From: Eucommia ulmoides
Lineage: Eukaryota > Streptophyta > Magnoliopsida > Garryales > Eucommiaceae
DNA: 64,000 bases
Reading direction: 5' to 3'
Assembly (NCBI GenBank): GCA_016647705.1
Contig: CM028326.1
Location: 3,286,001 to 3,350,000, forward strand
The notes beneath the pieces are model-generated. The model had not been told where the DNA came from. It saw nothing but the letters and a program-made list of their open reading frames with translations, and did no database searches. Below are positions 49,744 through 60,720 of the stretch, piece by piece (within the stretch, counting starts at the first letter, position 1; each line of letters starts with the position of its first letter). The position numbers were made by a program, and so were the translations under genes.

Positions 49744-50117
49744 TTCCTTATCCAGATCATGCTTTGATGATTCAACACAAGACAATTCATGCCGCATACA
49801 TGGAATCTCATAATTGGAGAGTATAGTAAATGTGTTTTGTATGTTCTGGATTACTACAGATTTGCATTGATAAAGACAGTCCTCACATAACACTAAAATA
49901 ACTGAGATATTCAATCTCTTGTCCCAGATTGAAATAATTTTTCTAGCTAACAATGGGCACTCTTCTATTATCACCTATATGGGTGATGAAACTGTAGCTT
50001 CTCTCTCGCCTGGAGACAAATACCACCGTCTCAGGGTAGACCAATTGAATCCCTAATTGTCTTGGACTCTCTTGTGCAAAATGGCTTTTCGAAATTATGA
50101 CCCTGAGGGATGTTGCC
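49744..50117 (+). pseudogene. NLR pseudogene 4, NBS part
   Basis: Plus-strand frames hold FLANNGHSSIITYMGDETVA (RNBS-B), LSPGDKYHRLRVDQLNP, then a stop, LSWTLLCKMAFRN and DPEGC. The sequence is closer to a distinct NLR subfamily than to pseudogenes 1-3. It breaks at about 50117 and resumes at 50699 after an inserted block. Confidence 0.75.
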
Positions 50118-50698
50118 TGATGAAGAGGAAATCAGGACCTGAATCCTCGGTGCGTGGCCACAAGAAGCTACAGTAAGTTCGAGCGGATCAACATGCCTAC
50201 CCTGGGATAAGTCGACCACAACGTCAACCCGACCAGAGGAGGCGGGCCCTTCGGTCTCAACTCATCACCCCGGCCAGTGCTAGGACCCCGAGAGGGGCTG
50301 TCTTCGCTAACCCTTACTTTCTCCACTTATTAATGAAGAAGCCGTTATAGCCCCTAATTAACTCCTGGCTCTGTGATTATCGCCATATTAATAGTTATAG
50401 CTCGAGATTCGGGGAAGACTTGCCAAATAAGTCTTCCCATTCCCATGCCTTTAAATACCGAAAAATATGTTTGACTAGTATGCTCTCTTTTTCTAGTCAA
50501 CACTCTGTCAGAATTTTCTCTGGAAACTCGACTTACTCTCACATCGGAGGTGCAACGCTAGCAGGCCTATCCCAGTGCATTTCTTTGCAAGAATCCAAGC
50601 TGAGTGGGTAATCTGAGTTGGGAGAGATTCAATATTCCAGATCCCAAAGTGACGTGTTTGAAGAACCAAATCTAGGCTTTATCATTGCCCTAGTTGTT
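50118..50698. mobile_element. LTR-like insertion in NLR pseudogene 4
   Basis: About 580 bp with higher GC separate DPEGC from PKELADRCKGLP of the NLR. It contains a TATA-like 'tttaaatacc' near 50451 followed by 'cttactctcacatcggaggt', a texture typical of gypsy LTR R/U5. Borders and target duplication are not resolved. Confidence 0.45.
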
Positions 50699-50820
50699 TG
50701 GTTGATGCCGAAAGAGCTTGCTGATAGATGCAAAGGCTTACCTATTGCAATCTTAGCTGTTGCCCAACTAATGGCAACGAAAGATGATAACATACAGGAA
50801 TGGAATGAGGTGGTCCATAA
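50699..50820 (+). pseudogene. NLR pseudogene 4, GLPLA segment
   Basis: Encodes PKELADRCKGLPIAILAVAQ and LMATKDDNIQEWNEVVHN, the GLPLA region, in an open frame that is cut by the retrotransposon LTR at 50821. The frame continues at 54047 with SLGSELEGNLKEVNQVLLF. Confidence 0.85.
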
Positions 50821-51277
50821 TGTCACGGTCTTAGCTTGTCCAGTGCTTGTTCTCGCACATGGCCGCTTGTCCGTGACCATTTTCATTTGTTTTCTAGACT
50901 AGTTTAGCTTAGATTAACTTAGTTTAATTTATTTCTTTCATTTCTTGTAGAAAGATACCATTATGACTCCTCGAGTATAATGATATCTATTGTAGTCACT
51001 TGTATTTTTTTACTTAAAGTACTATGTGGGAGGACATGCTCTTGAAGTCATTCAAGCCTTTTACACCTTGTAACCTTTGATATCAATATAATTGTTGTTA
51101 TTATTGTAATTGTATTCTTTTCTATATTGCTGGCATGTGTTGTTGTAGGAAAACTCATTGCTATTGAAACCGCTTCCGCTATTTAAGATCCTCTGATCTT
51201 TAGGCTTACTACTAGGCGATCCCCTAGTTAGCACCGCACGGTCCACTTTTTAGCCTGAAAAGGCTCGGCCTGTGATA
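50821..51277 (+). repeat. 5' LTR of the Gag-protease element
   Basis: Differs from the 3' LTR by an indel of about 13 bp near the start and some three dozen substitutions by eye count, nearly all transitions. Final CA is mutated to TA. Confidence 0.9.
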
Positions 51278-51279
51278 GT

Positions 51280-51291
51280 TGGTATCAGAGC
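51280..51291 (+). other. Primer-binding site (tRNA-iMet)
   Basis: TGGTATCAGAGC two bases after the 5' LTR end; complementary to the 3' end of plant initiator tRNA-Met. Confidence 0.9.
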
Positions 51292-51331
51292 AACGGACCG
51301 ATTCGTTGCCTGACCACGTTGGTGAAATACC

Positions 51332-53323
51332 ATGTCGACGAAAGATCGTCTCGACGCACTTGAACAAAGCGTTTCCCGCATTGACGTTGCTCTAGCTCTT
51401 TTGCGAAGCCCCGATGCTAATGGGGAGAGGACATCTCAGAACCCCCAAATCGATCACCTGATCGAACGGATGGGCCTAGTTGCTGCGACATCCACTGGCC
51501 ATCATGATCAGATGGAACAGTCAGTCCTTCATCTTCGAAGCGAGTTGGACCACTTGAAGAACATTGTGTACCGAGCTCTTGCTAGAAACTCCAGGCAACC
51601 TACTTCGAGGGTTCGCCTTCCCGAACCTCAATCCTATGGCGGTTCAAGAGACGTCAAGGAGCTTGAAAACTTCCTCTTTGATGTGGAACAATACTTTCGA
51701 GGCACTGGAGTAACCTCCGAGGAAGAAAAGGTGACAACAGCTTCCATGTACCTTTGTGGTGATGCTAAATTATGGCGGCGAACCAAATATGCAGACATCC
51801 TGGAGGGAAGCTGCACTATCAATACCTGGGAAGACCTTAAAGGTGAACTTAAGGTACAATTCCTTCCGAAAAATGTCGAGTACATGGCTCGACGACGACT
51901 GAGAGAGCTAAAACAGACTGGCCACGTCCGAGACTATGTCAAGAAGTTTATGGCTCTCATGCTGGACATTCGTACAATGTCCCAAGAGGATAAATTGTTT
52001 TGGTTCCTAGATGGCTTGAAAGATTGGGTACGTCAGGAAATACAAAGAGTTGAGTGAACTGATTACTCTCCTGAACCTACCACTAACCATGAGAAGAAAA
52101 AAGACAAGAATGTCTTCCATTATGATGGAAGTGGAGGTCAATCATCTCGAGGAAGCCCACCAAGACGTTGGAGCAACCCCAACTCAAATTCTAATTCAAG
52201 GAGTCCGCCCCGAGGTCAGCACTCAAAATCTGGCCATTCGTTCAACAACTCAGGGGCATCACTGGGTCCGGCAAACCAGAAGCCTCACTGGGACAGACAG
52301 GCCCATAAAAATCCAACTCCTTGTGTTTTGTGCAACAAGAATCATGATGTATCCGATTGTCCACATAAACATGCTTTGTCCGCGCTGCAAGCATCGATTC
52401 AGGAAGAAAAAGAACGTCAGGAAAAATATATTGTAGAGCAGGAGGAGGAAACTTCAGATGAGTTTGATGCTCATCAAATGAGTAAAATTCATTTGTTGAA
52501 TGCCATGAGGCGACAGTCGGTCGCGAATAAGAAGGTCATGAATAAGAACCTCATGTTCGTGGACCTTCGAATTAATGGGCGGAATTCTTGTGCTTTAGTT
52601 GACACTGGTGCTACACACAATTTTATGTCCGATAAGGAAGCTAATCGGTTGGGCTTACGTGTCGAAAAGCACTCAGGAAGATTGAAGGCCGTGAATTCTA
52701 AAGCGAGTCCCGTGATTGGAGTTGCCAACACGGTACACACGAAGATTGCTTCGTGGGATGGGTTCCTCAACTTCACCATTGTTCCCATGGATGATTTTCA
52801 AGTGATATTGGGGATGGAATTCCTTATGGACACTAAGGCAGTCCCAATGCCTTTTGCAGATTCGCTTTGTATGATGAGAGATCGATCATGTGTCATTCCT
52901 ACAACGCAATATTCAATTGAAGACAGATCCGTTTTGGCTCTGCAGCTTGAGATAGAGGAATATCAAGACGACCTTCTAGTGCTTAGAGGGGGAGAAACTA
53001 ACCCACAAGTGCCACCTTTAACTCCAGCAAAAGGGTTGTTTGACTATGTTCGAATTGCTTCTCCAAGAGAAATTCCAGAGGAGTTTCCCTCTCATCCGGA
53101 TGGGAAAAAATCTACAGATATCAAGTTCCCATTGGGCCAATCCGCTTTCATGTTAGCCAACAGTGCGAAGACCCACTTGCTTTCGGTGGGACTACATCCA
53201 GAAAGACGAAAGTACCGACTTTGTGTGCCGAGGGTCGAAAATTCGGGGAACAAAGGTACAACATTTGTAGTGGTGGATAAAGCATTGAGTTCTACAACCT
53301 TATATCCAGCACTTCAATTCTAA
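51332..53323 (+). pseudogene. gag-pro: Gag-protease polyprotein with one internal stop
   Basis: One reading frame of 663 codons interrupted only by TGA at 52055-52057. It opens with a coiled-coil-like N-terminus (DRLDALEQSVSRIDVALALL). The retrotransposon Gag domain spans about residues 85-240 (FLFDVEQYFRGTG, YLCGDAKLWRR, FLPKNVEYMARRRLRELKQT). A CX2CX3HX4C zinc knuckle (CVLCNKNHDVSDC) lies near 52322-52360. A retropepsin follows with active site LVDTGATHNF near 52600 and a VILGMEFL-type flap region near 52803. The C-terminal part after about 53030 is unlike reverse transcriptase. Gag packages the RNA and the protease matures Gag; reverse transcription would have to come from elsewhere. Confidence 0.88.
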
Positions 53324-53602
53324 TATTCCAAGGACACCGCCGCACAGGTTCTCAAGCATGATACTCAGTTGTGGAACGTTCCGATCAGTATTGATTCGTG
53401 CTTCAATCTACACAAGTGCTTTGATGTCAACTTGGGATCTAGTGAGATTGTCGCAGACCAGCCACTGTATCCTCATTCAGTGGATAAGCTCTACAAATCC
53501 AACATATCTGGAAGACAGCAGAAGACGTTACAACCGTAGACCAAATCAGAAGCATTATTAGAAGAAGTCTACGAGGACGTCGATAGCTCAAGTGGGGGAG
53601 AA
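53324..53602 (+). other. 3' untranslated tail and polypurine tract of the Gag-protease element
   Basis: Residual coding-like text with stops, ending EDVDSSSGGE directly over the purine tract AAGTGGGGGAGAA. It may be the remnant of the normal pol 3' end, implying that RT-RNaseH-integrase was lost by an internal deletion. Confidence 0.5.
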
Positions 53603-54046
53603 TGTCACGGTCTTAGCTTGTTCGCATATGGCCGTTTGTCCGTGACCCTTTTCATTTGTTTTCTAGACTAGTTTAACTTAGATTAGCTTAGTTTAGTTTA
53701 TTTCTTTCATTTCTTGTAGAAAGACACCATTATGACTCCTCGAGCATAATGATGTCTATTGTAATCACTTGTATTTTTTTACTTAAAGTACTATGTGGGG
53801 GGACATGCTCTTGAAGTCATTCAAGTCTTTCACACCTTGTAGCCTTTGATATTAATACAATTGTTGTTGTTATTGTAATTGTATTCTTCTCTACATTGCC
53901 GGCATGTGTTGTTGTAGGGAAACTCGTTGTTATTGAAATCGCTTCTGCTATTTAAGATTCTTTGATCTTCAGGCTTGCCACTAGGCGATCCCCTAGTTAG
54001 CGCCGCACGGTCCACTTTCTAGCCTCAAAAGGCTCGGCCCTTGACA
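53603..54046 (+). repeat. 3' LTR of the Gag-protease element
   Basis: 444 bp, TGTCACGG...TTGACA; retains the canonical CA end that the 5' LTR lost. Confidence 0.9.
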
Positions 54047-54310
54047 CATAGCCTTGGTTCAGAATTGGAGGGCAATCTTAAGGAAGTAAATCAAGTGCTA
54101 TTGTTCAATTATAAGCAATAGGTCATCACTTAACCATTAAAAAACTTTTTAATGGTTAACCGATGACGTATTGCTTATAACTCAACAACAACACTTGTAT
54201 AGCATACAAGAATAGAATGAGGTGGTCCATAGCCTTGCTTCGGAATTGGAGGGCAATCTGAAGGAAGTAAATCAAGTGTTGTTGTTGAGTTATAAGTAAT
54301 AGGTCATCGG
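54047..54310 (+). pseudogene. NLR pseudogene 4, continuation and partial direct copy
   Basis: After the retrotransposon the NLR resumes (SLGSELEGNLKEVNQVLLF) and collapses into a fold-back. At 54214-54310 the same stretch is repeated, including an uninterrupted version of the retroelement target site. Confidence 0.75.
54089..54200. repeat. 56-bp-arm fold-back in NLR sequence
   Basis: Arms 54089-54144 and 54146-54200 meet at 'aaaaactttttaatgg'. The inner 17 bp (TTAACCATTAAAAA type) match exactly and the outer parts roughly 80-85% by eye. Both arms are NLR coding sequence. Confidence 0.85.
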
Positions 54311-54324
54311 TTATATTTATACTT

Positions 54325-54500
54325 TTTCGGTGCAACGGTAAAGGTTGTCGCCTTCTGACTTGAAGGTCACGGGTTCAAGTCGTAAAAATAGCCTCTTGCA
54401 AAAAATAAGGTAAAACTGTGTACAATAGACCTAAGTCATCCGACCCTTTCTCGTACTTCGCGCATAGCGGGAGCTTTGTAGTACCAGACTGTTCTTTTAT
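54325..54500 (+). mobile_element. Au-type SINE
   Basis: 'ggtgcaacggtaaaggttgt' (A box), 'aggtcacgggttcaagtcg' (B box), 'agcctcttgcaaaaa', 'gtacaatagacc', 'cgcgcatagcgggagctt', then a T-rich end 'ctgttctttt'. This is the Au SINE layout. Clear target duplications were not found. Confidence 0.88.
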
Positions 54501-54930
54501 TTACGATTTTATTTTTTGTTTTCACTAATTTTTAATTTTGATATTAATTATAATTAGCTTAATAGTTTTTATGAATGAATGGCAGAGTATATTTCGTTAA
54601 TTAAACTAATATAGATAAAGTTATTTATTTATTGATGTGTCCACGCCGTGTTTGTGTCGGAGTTTTCGAAAAATTGAGGTATCGCCATATCCGTGTCGCG
54701 TCGTGTCTGTGTCGAGTGTCCGTGTCCGTGCTTCATAGCTTTTCATTAAGTAGAAAATCAGTATTATATATATGTATATGAAATTAAGTGTTTTTTCCTT
54801 CAAATCAAAACCGTTTTAAAAAAGGGTGCCTTTTAGCTCCTATTTTATAGGAATTTTATGTTGCAAATCTGGAGCTTATGCTTAACCCAATAGAGGCCCT
54901 CGTCACTCGTCATTCGTCACTGCCCCAGTG
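54501..54930. other. Intergenic
   Basis: AT-rich, with a 'gtgtccgtgtccgtgcttc'-type G/T-rich repeat fragment at about 54640-54740 that I cannot classify. No gene. Confidence 0.4.
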
Positions 54931-54939
54931 TGTGCGAAC

Positions 54940-55078
54940 TCCATGTGAATCATGCTCTCATGTGAGTCACGCTGTAAAAGTCAGTTCCAATGGGGGTTCC
55001 ATGATGATATGGTTCATCTCAAAGATCGGCTAACACATATGCAAATTGCTCTAAGGGATGCTGATGAAGGAACTAGCT
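54940..55078 (+). pseudogene. NLR coiled-coil exon fragment
   Basis: Encodes HDDMVHLKDRLTHMQIALRD and ADEGTS, the EDVID-region side of an NLR coiled-coil domain, ending in a plausible donor (GCT|GTAAGT at 55079). No initiator Met in the right place and no NBS exon downstream. The next NLR part is the LRR exon 6 kb away at 61064. Confidence 0.65.
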
Positions 55079-55423
55079 GTAAGTGCTTCAAAACTAATTC
55101 CAATAATGATTTTTGCCCTATTTTTATGTGGTATTTCAAAAATCTTAAAAAGTGTTCTTTTTTATTTTTCAATTTCCAGTGAAATCACTATGAACCAAAA
55201 AATCAACTTGAAATTTTGTATACGTAGAAAACTCAATTGATCTAACTTACTCTCAAAGGACACCTTGTAAGATGAGCATTGCCCTAGGCTTCATATATAG
55301 CTCAGGATCCGGGATGTGGGATTCAACAATATCATATAGGAAAATGTTCCGGCCATCACTTTCTAGTAAATTGAGTCTTTTTAGTCAAAGGTTAAATACA
55401 ATAATTTGAGACAATTATAACAA

Positions 55424-56344
55424 GGGTAATTAATTTTTTAGTCCTCTATGGAGACCCAATAGAGAAAAAATACCCCCTTATATGAACAATTAAGTTTTCA
55501 AACCCTACCAAATTTTTAGAAAAAAGTCCTTCATTATGGCCCTCCCTGTTAACATTTATTTACAAGTCTACCATTTTGTCATTATGCAATAAGACAAATT
55601 TGAACAATAAAGGATGTTAACGTTAACATAACTTGTTCAAATAAATACCACTTACCTATATTATAATATTACATTGGGATTGACGCTAACGTTGTTGAAT
55701 CTATTTTTTTTTTGGTTAACGCATCATCTCTCAATCTGTCTGTTTGTGCATTACGTTAATGTTAACTAATTTTATCACCAGACGTATTGTATATTTTTTT
55801 TCTTGAATATTTATCATATTTTTTTACGTGTGTTAACATTAATGCATTTTTTTGTGTGTGTTTCATATTACCGTCTCTTTTATTATTTGTTTTGTATGCA
55901 TTAACGTTAATGTTAATTGTATTAATATTAATGCAAATATAACCTAACACATTAACTTAATTGCGTTAACGTTAACGCGATTACAACTCAGCACATTTAA
56001 TTTTATTGCGTTAACGTTAACACAATTATAATCTAGCACACTTAACTTAATTGTGTTAACATTAACACAATTACAAACCCAATACATTTAGTTGTGTTAA
56101 CGCTCAACTTTAGAGAGAGATTGAGCTTAGAGTGAAAGAGAGAAAGAGGGTGAGTGATAGTTAATATAAATAAGAAAGAGAGTTTGTTCAGGGGTACATG
56201 TGTCTTTTTAGTGTTGTTTTTGTTTTTTTTTGGAGGACTAAAAACTTAATTAATTGTACTATTTGGTCTGAATCCTAACCAAACATATGATTTTATTTTT
56301 TTTCTCAATGATCTCTCTATGAGAGACTATATAATAAAAAACTC
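55424..56344. mobile_element. Mutator-like MITE with 9-bp target duplication
   Basis: A 921-bp block lies between perfect 9-bp direct repeats TTATAACAA (55415-55423 and 56345-56353), the size typical of Mutator-like elements. Its ends are imperfect inverted repeats: GGGTAATTAATTTTTTAGTC at the left and, reverse-complemented, GAGTTTTTTATTATATAGTC at the right, both followed by CTC-TATGAGAG-like words. The interior carries a GTTAAC palindrome array. No transposase. Confidence 0.78.
55870..56110. repeat. ~46-bp repeats of GCGTTAACGTTAACGC palindromes
   Basis: At least four units each with an 'attgNgttaac(g/a)ttaacNc(g/a)att' core (for example 55961-55985, 56008-56030 and 56053-56078) alternating with 'aNctNagcacattta' spacers. 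It lies wholly inside the Mutator-like MITE. Confidence 0.85.
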
Positions 56345-56353
56345 TTATAACAA

Positions 56354-57480
56354 TACCTTCGGATTTAAACAATATTTATTGTGGATAGAGATCTATCTTT
56401 AGAAAAAACATACTTAGTCGATCAAATAATGTATTTCTTGATAAGATCACATGTAGTTGACCATGACAAAAACGACTAAAAAATATTTAGGCCTCTTTTA
56501 CCCGCACAGACTAAAGATTAGCTTTAATTTGAAAATAAAAATAATTTAAGTATTTAAGTAATTATAAAAAAGATCATATAAAAAAGAATATGGTTCAAAT
56601 TTATATTCTTTCATATTCTATTATAAATAGGTAATAAACTGTTTTACAACTTGTTAAAAAGTCATACGTAAGTGGGACAAAAGTTAAGTTGTTTTTTGTT
56701 TGCTATTTGTTAAAAATAAAATTAATCATTTTACATAAACTATTTTGAAATTGTTAGAAGAAAAATAATAATTATATACGAGGCTAATAAGTATTTAAAA
56801 AATAAATATAATGCAGATAAGATATTTAATCCGCTTGACAAAAATTACAATAATATTGGCGATTAAGCTATTATGAAATCTTATGTATAATATTTTATCT
56901 TTTTCTTATTTTAGATCAATTTATTTTTTAATCATTTACAACGTGCTCTTTAAGATTTAGTTGGCATAAACCACAAAAATTTAGAGGTGAATTTCAATCA
57001 AATTATATATTATTTCCAAAAGTAAAAACTAAACCCCATGTTATTTAAGACTCATTCTCATTTGCTAAAAGTAATGTCGGGACCCTATCAAATTTATCTT
57101 TAGGTTAATTGACTGATATTATTATGTTTTTTAATGAATTTGCCCCCAATTGAAGTTATTGTTGCGGAAAATTAATTCTTTACCCTTACTAATTCTTTTC
57201 TTTTCGTTTTTTTAGTTTTCTTTAATTTCTATTTTATTTATTGTTTTTAGTTTCAGTATTTTTTTTTTAATTTTTTTATATTATTTGTCACCAATCTGGG
57301 TTCGAAAAATAAATATATAAAAACACTCAAAATCAACTGCAAACAAATAATAATAATAATAATAAACATATGAAGGAAAAAATAAATCAAAAGTAAAAAA
57401 TTGGAACAGAAAAGAAAAGGCAAAATAAAAAAAAATAAAAAAAAACTAACAAATAAAAAAATATAAAACCCAAAAAAAAA
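56354..57480. other. AT-rich spacer
   Basis: Very AT-rich with (AAT)n near 57348. No reading frame or element termini that I can support. Confidence 0.5.
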
Positions 57481-57482
57481 TT

Positions 57483-58305
57483 CTCAAAATATGGAGGCAA
57501 AATATGTAGGCAAAAATATACTTTCCATATTTACATATAATTAATTTTAATTAATAACTATTTTTGATAAATAATTATTTATATTATTATTAATTTAATT
57601 GACTTTTTCTTAAAATGGTTTCTCAAAATATGGATGCAAAGTATATGGACAAAAATATACTTTCCATATTTACTTATAATTAAATTAAATTTAAATAACC
57701 GAAGAATAAAAATAATTTCCATTATTATTAATTTAATTGAAACTTTATTAAATAATTTCTCAAAATATGGATGCAAAATATGTAGACAAAAATACAATTT
57801 TCATATTGACATATAATTAATTTTAATTAATAACTATTTTAGATAAATAATTATTTATATTATTATTAATTTAATTGATTTTTTCTTAAAATGGTTTCTC
57901 AAAATATGGATGCAAAATATATGGACAAAAATATACGTTCCATATTTACTTATAATTAAATTTAATTTAAATAACTGAAGAATAAAAATAATTTCCATTA
58001 TTATTAATTTAATTGAAACTTTATTAAATAATTTATCAAAATATGGATGCAAAATATGTAGACAAAAATACAATTTTCATATTGACATATAATTAATTTT
58101 AATTAATAAATTATTAAAGAATAAAAATTATTTCTATTATTATTAATTTAATTGATTTAAAAAAAATATTTGCTCAAAATATAGATGTAGGCAAGTAAAG
58201 TCTCCAAATTTATATATAATTAATTTGAAGTAATAAATTATTAAAGTAATAAAAATTATTTTTTTATTACTAATTTAATTAGAGTTTCTTTAAATAGTTA
58301 TACCA
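57483..58305. repeat. AT-rich satellite-like array, six ~138-bp units
   Basis: Units begin with 'ctcaaaatatggatgcaaa' variants at about 57483, 57621, 57757, 57898, 58036 and 58172 (spacing 136-140). Two types alternate: A ('gtagacaaaaatacaatttt', 'attaattttaattaata') and B ('atggacaaaaatatac', 'aaataac(c/t)gaagaataaaa'). This gives a dimer of about 276 bp repeated more than twice. Confidence 0.9.
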
Positions 58306-58399
58306 AAATTGGTTTTACGTATAAGATATATATAAGGTTAAATATAAATATAGTTTTTTTTTTTTTTTTTTTTTTATGTTAATTTTGTAGATCAATCTG

Positions 58400-59290
58400 G
58401 ATTACTCTTTATCTCTGGAGACAAAAAACAGTTCAGATTTATCTAGAGAATTTATGTTCATCCTGTTTTATTATATAGATATATTTAGTGACAATTTAAA
58501 ATGTCAAAACTAATTTGATTAATAAGGATAAAATAACCTCTTTTTTTTTCCTCACGCATGAATCAATTGGAGGAAAAATGGGAAGTTATAAATTAAATCA
58601 GAAAAAGAAAAATGTTAAAAAAATAAAATAAAAATAGTTTGGGTTTTAACAAAACAAGGCGTAGGGGTTTTCACCTGGTTTTTCATTTTTAATTTTACGT
58701 GTTAATTATAATTATTAATCACTAGGCATATTTATAGGCTTGTCATGAGTGAATTGAATTACTTATGTAAGTACCTACTTATTAATATATTGATATTAAA
58801 AAAATAGTGTGTAAGGATCTTTTAATCTCAATCTTTCCTTATCTTACAGGACATCGGATAACTGAAAAATATCTAGATCTTTTATATATGTCATGTCTTA
58901 TTATATATAGATTTAGTGATAATATAAAATGTCAAAATTAATTTGACAAATGAGAATAAAATAAACTGCATTTTTTTCCTTAAAAATTTAGTGACAATCA
59001 AGAAAAAAAATTAGTGACACATATAAATGCTTAATTATTACACTGCCTTGTTTTTATTAGAAGAAAAATAGAAAGTTAAAAATTAAATTAGAAAAAGAAA
59101 GTGTAAAAAATATTTAGTTTTTGTTTCAACCAAATAGGGCATAGGGTTTTAATTTGCCATTTTATTTTAATTAATTATGATTATCAATCACTACTCATAT
59201 TTATATCTTTGTCTTACCCCTCTTTATAGCATGAGTGAATTGTAATACTTGTATAATTACATATTTATATTAAAAAAAAAAAAAGAAGAA
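58400..59290. repeat. Diverged tandem duplication of ~450 bp
   Basis: 58420-58810 and 58860-59290 share, in order, 'tattatatagat', 'ttagtgacaatttaaaatgtc', 'gaaaaagaaa', 'taattataattattaatcact' and 'tgagtgaattg'. Both are AT-rich and non-coding. Confidence 0.75.
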
Positions 59291-60435
59291 GCAAATTACA
59301 AGTTTTAGTCCTCCTACTTGCATCATTTTTTATATGGCCCTCCAATTTATTTTTGTTGCAATCAGCCCCTCTAATTTCTTACCGTTATTCTAAGCGGCTC
59401 TTCCGTTAGAATTAGTGTTAATTTTGATTGAAAAAATTATACTTCAATCCCAAATTTTAATTGGAAAAGTTACACTTTTCCCCTATATATTTTAAGAAAA
59501 TAAACTTACTTTGCATAATATGAAACTCCACACTAAACAACCATGTATTTTCTTTTTTTACTTTTTTGTGTTGTTTTTTTCTTTCTTTTATTTGTCTTAT
59601 AGTTTTTTTTTTTTTTTTTTTGCTTTGTTTTCTATTTTATTTGCATAAAATTCTAAAATAAGTTGAACTTGTGAGCTAAAATTTTTAATCAGATACTTGC
59701 AAAGAGATATGAAAAATTAAAGCTCCACAATTCAGTTTATCCTTGGGCTCGAGCAAGAAGAGTGAAGTGTTCTCCAATGGCCAGTGCCTATAGTAAAACG
59801 TAAACAATAATTTTTCATTGAATTAAAAAGGCGGGGAAAAAAAAGAAAGTAAAGAAAAAAAAACCTAAAGCTTGGAATTTAATGTAATTATAACAAATAA
59901 ATTTAATGCAATTATAACAGAAGAAACACTTACATTTGAAAGTCAAAAGACGCAGATCTTGTGAAACTACCATCTTCTAGTTCATTCAAAAGATGTTGAG
60001 TCGACGTCAGGGATGGTGGAAATCTTGGACCACTCGGGGCTGTCCCCCTCCTTGCATCTTGCCTTCAATAGTGGACACGTGTAGATATACAATTGCCTTA
60101 ATTTGGTGAGTTTTAGCATGACTTTCAATGAGGGTAGATACTTGAGCTTTTTCATATTCAATATTACCTTTACATTATAAAATTATTTTTAAATTATTAA
60201 ATTGTTCTTTATCTTATGGGTAAAATGACAAAATTATCCTTCAAAGAGGATGACAATTACCAAGAAATTATTGCATCTGTTTTGTAGCCTAACAATTATG
60301 GGAGTACTACGGTTACATTCAACTTTTTTATTTTTCTAAGTGGTGGAGTCTGCGATGTTCCAAGTTTTTCGTTACCATGTGTAAACTTGTTGTTAATCAA
60401 AGTATATCACAAAACTTCATTACCTGTATTTTTAC
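59291..60435. other. Intergenic
   Basis: The interval 59295-59480 has the 'tagtcctcctacttgcatc ... ccctctaatt' texture of a MITE-like repeat. The rest is AT-rich with scattered C/T. No gene. Confidence 0.4.
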
Positions 60436-60720
60436 GACATGTTTGGTACATACTGGGTCATTTTCATTCTTATATTTGGTACATCATATATTGGATTAAA
60501 TTCCATTCTTATTACCAAGCATTTTTTAATCCCACAAACCATGAAATTAATCAATCCTAAAATAAATTTGGTATTAATTAATTCTAATTACATTGGATTA
60601 AGTTTTAATCATTCATCGACCAAAAATCATGAACCAAATATGGAAATAGAAACGAAAATTTAATTAAATTACTATTTTACATTTTGAAAATTTAATTAAA
60701 TTACTATTTACCCTTTAAAT
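60436..60720. mobile_element. Partial Tourist-type MITE
   Basis: Shares with the element at 3173-3634 the order 'atgtttggta', 'taatcccatta..ccaag', 'aataaatttggtattaatta', 'gattaagttttaatca' and 'aatttaattaaattactatt'. Only the first half to two-thirds is present; the frame open across it (60439-60663) is not a gene. Confidence 0.6.

Larger units (their letters stand above)
50821..54046 (+). mobile_element. Complete non-autonomous Ty3/gypsy-type LTR retrotransposon (Gag-protease only)
   Basis: 5' LTR 50821-51277 (457 bp) and 3' LTR 53603-54046 (444 bp) start TGTCACGGTC and end TGTGATA / TTGACA. Primer-binding site TGGTATCAGAGC (tRNA-iMet) at 51280-51291. Polypurine tract AAGTGGGGGAGAA at 53590-53602. 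Target duplication CATAA/CATAG (50816-50820 and 54047-54051). A separate NLR copy at 54222-54240 shows the uninterrupted target ('gtggtccatagcc'). The interior encodes Gag and a retropepsin but no reverse transcriptase, RNaseH or integrase, so mobility must have depended on a partner element. It resembles the class called TR-GAG. Confidence 0.93.

Noticed and set aside
51280-51291. Possible tRNA-Met gene signals here and at 45202-45213
   Set aside because: Only the short 3'-terminal complement is present, directly next to LTRs; these are primer-binding sites, not tRNA genes.
57579-58073. Minus-strand 72-codon frames repeated 276 bp apart
   Set aside because: AT-rich satellite units; no protein features.
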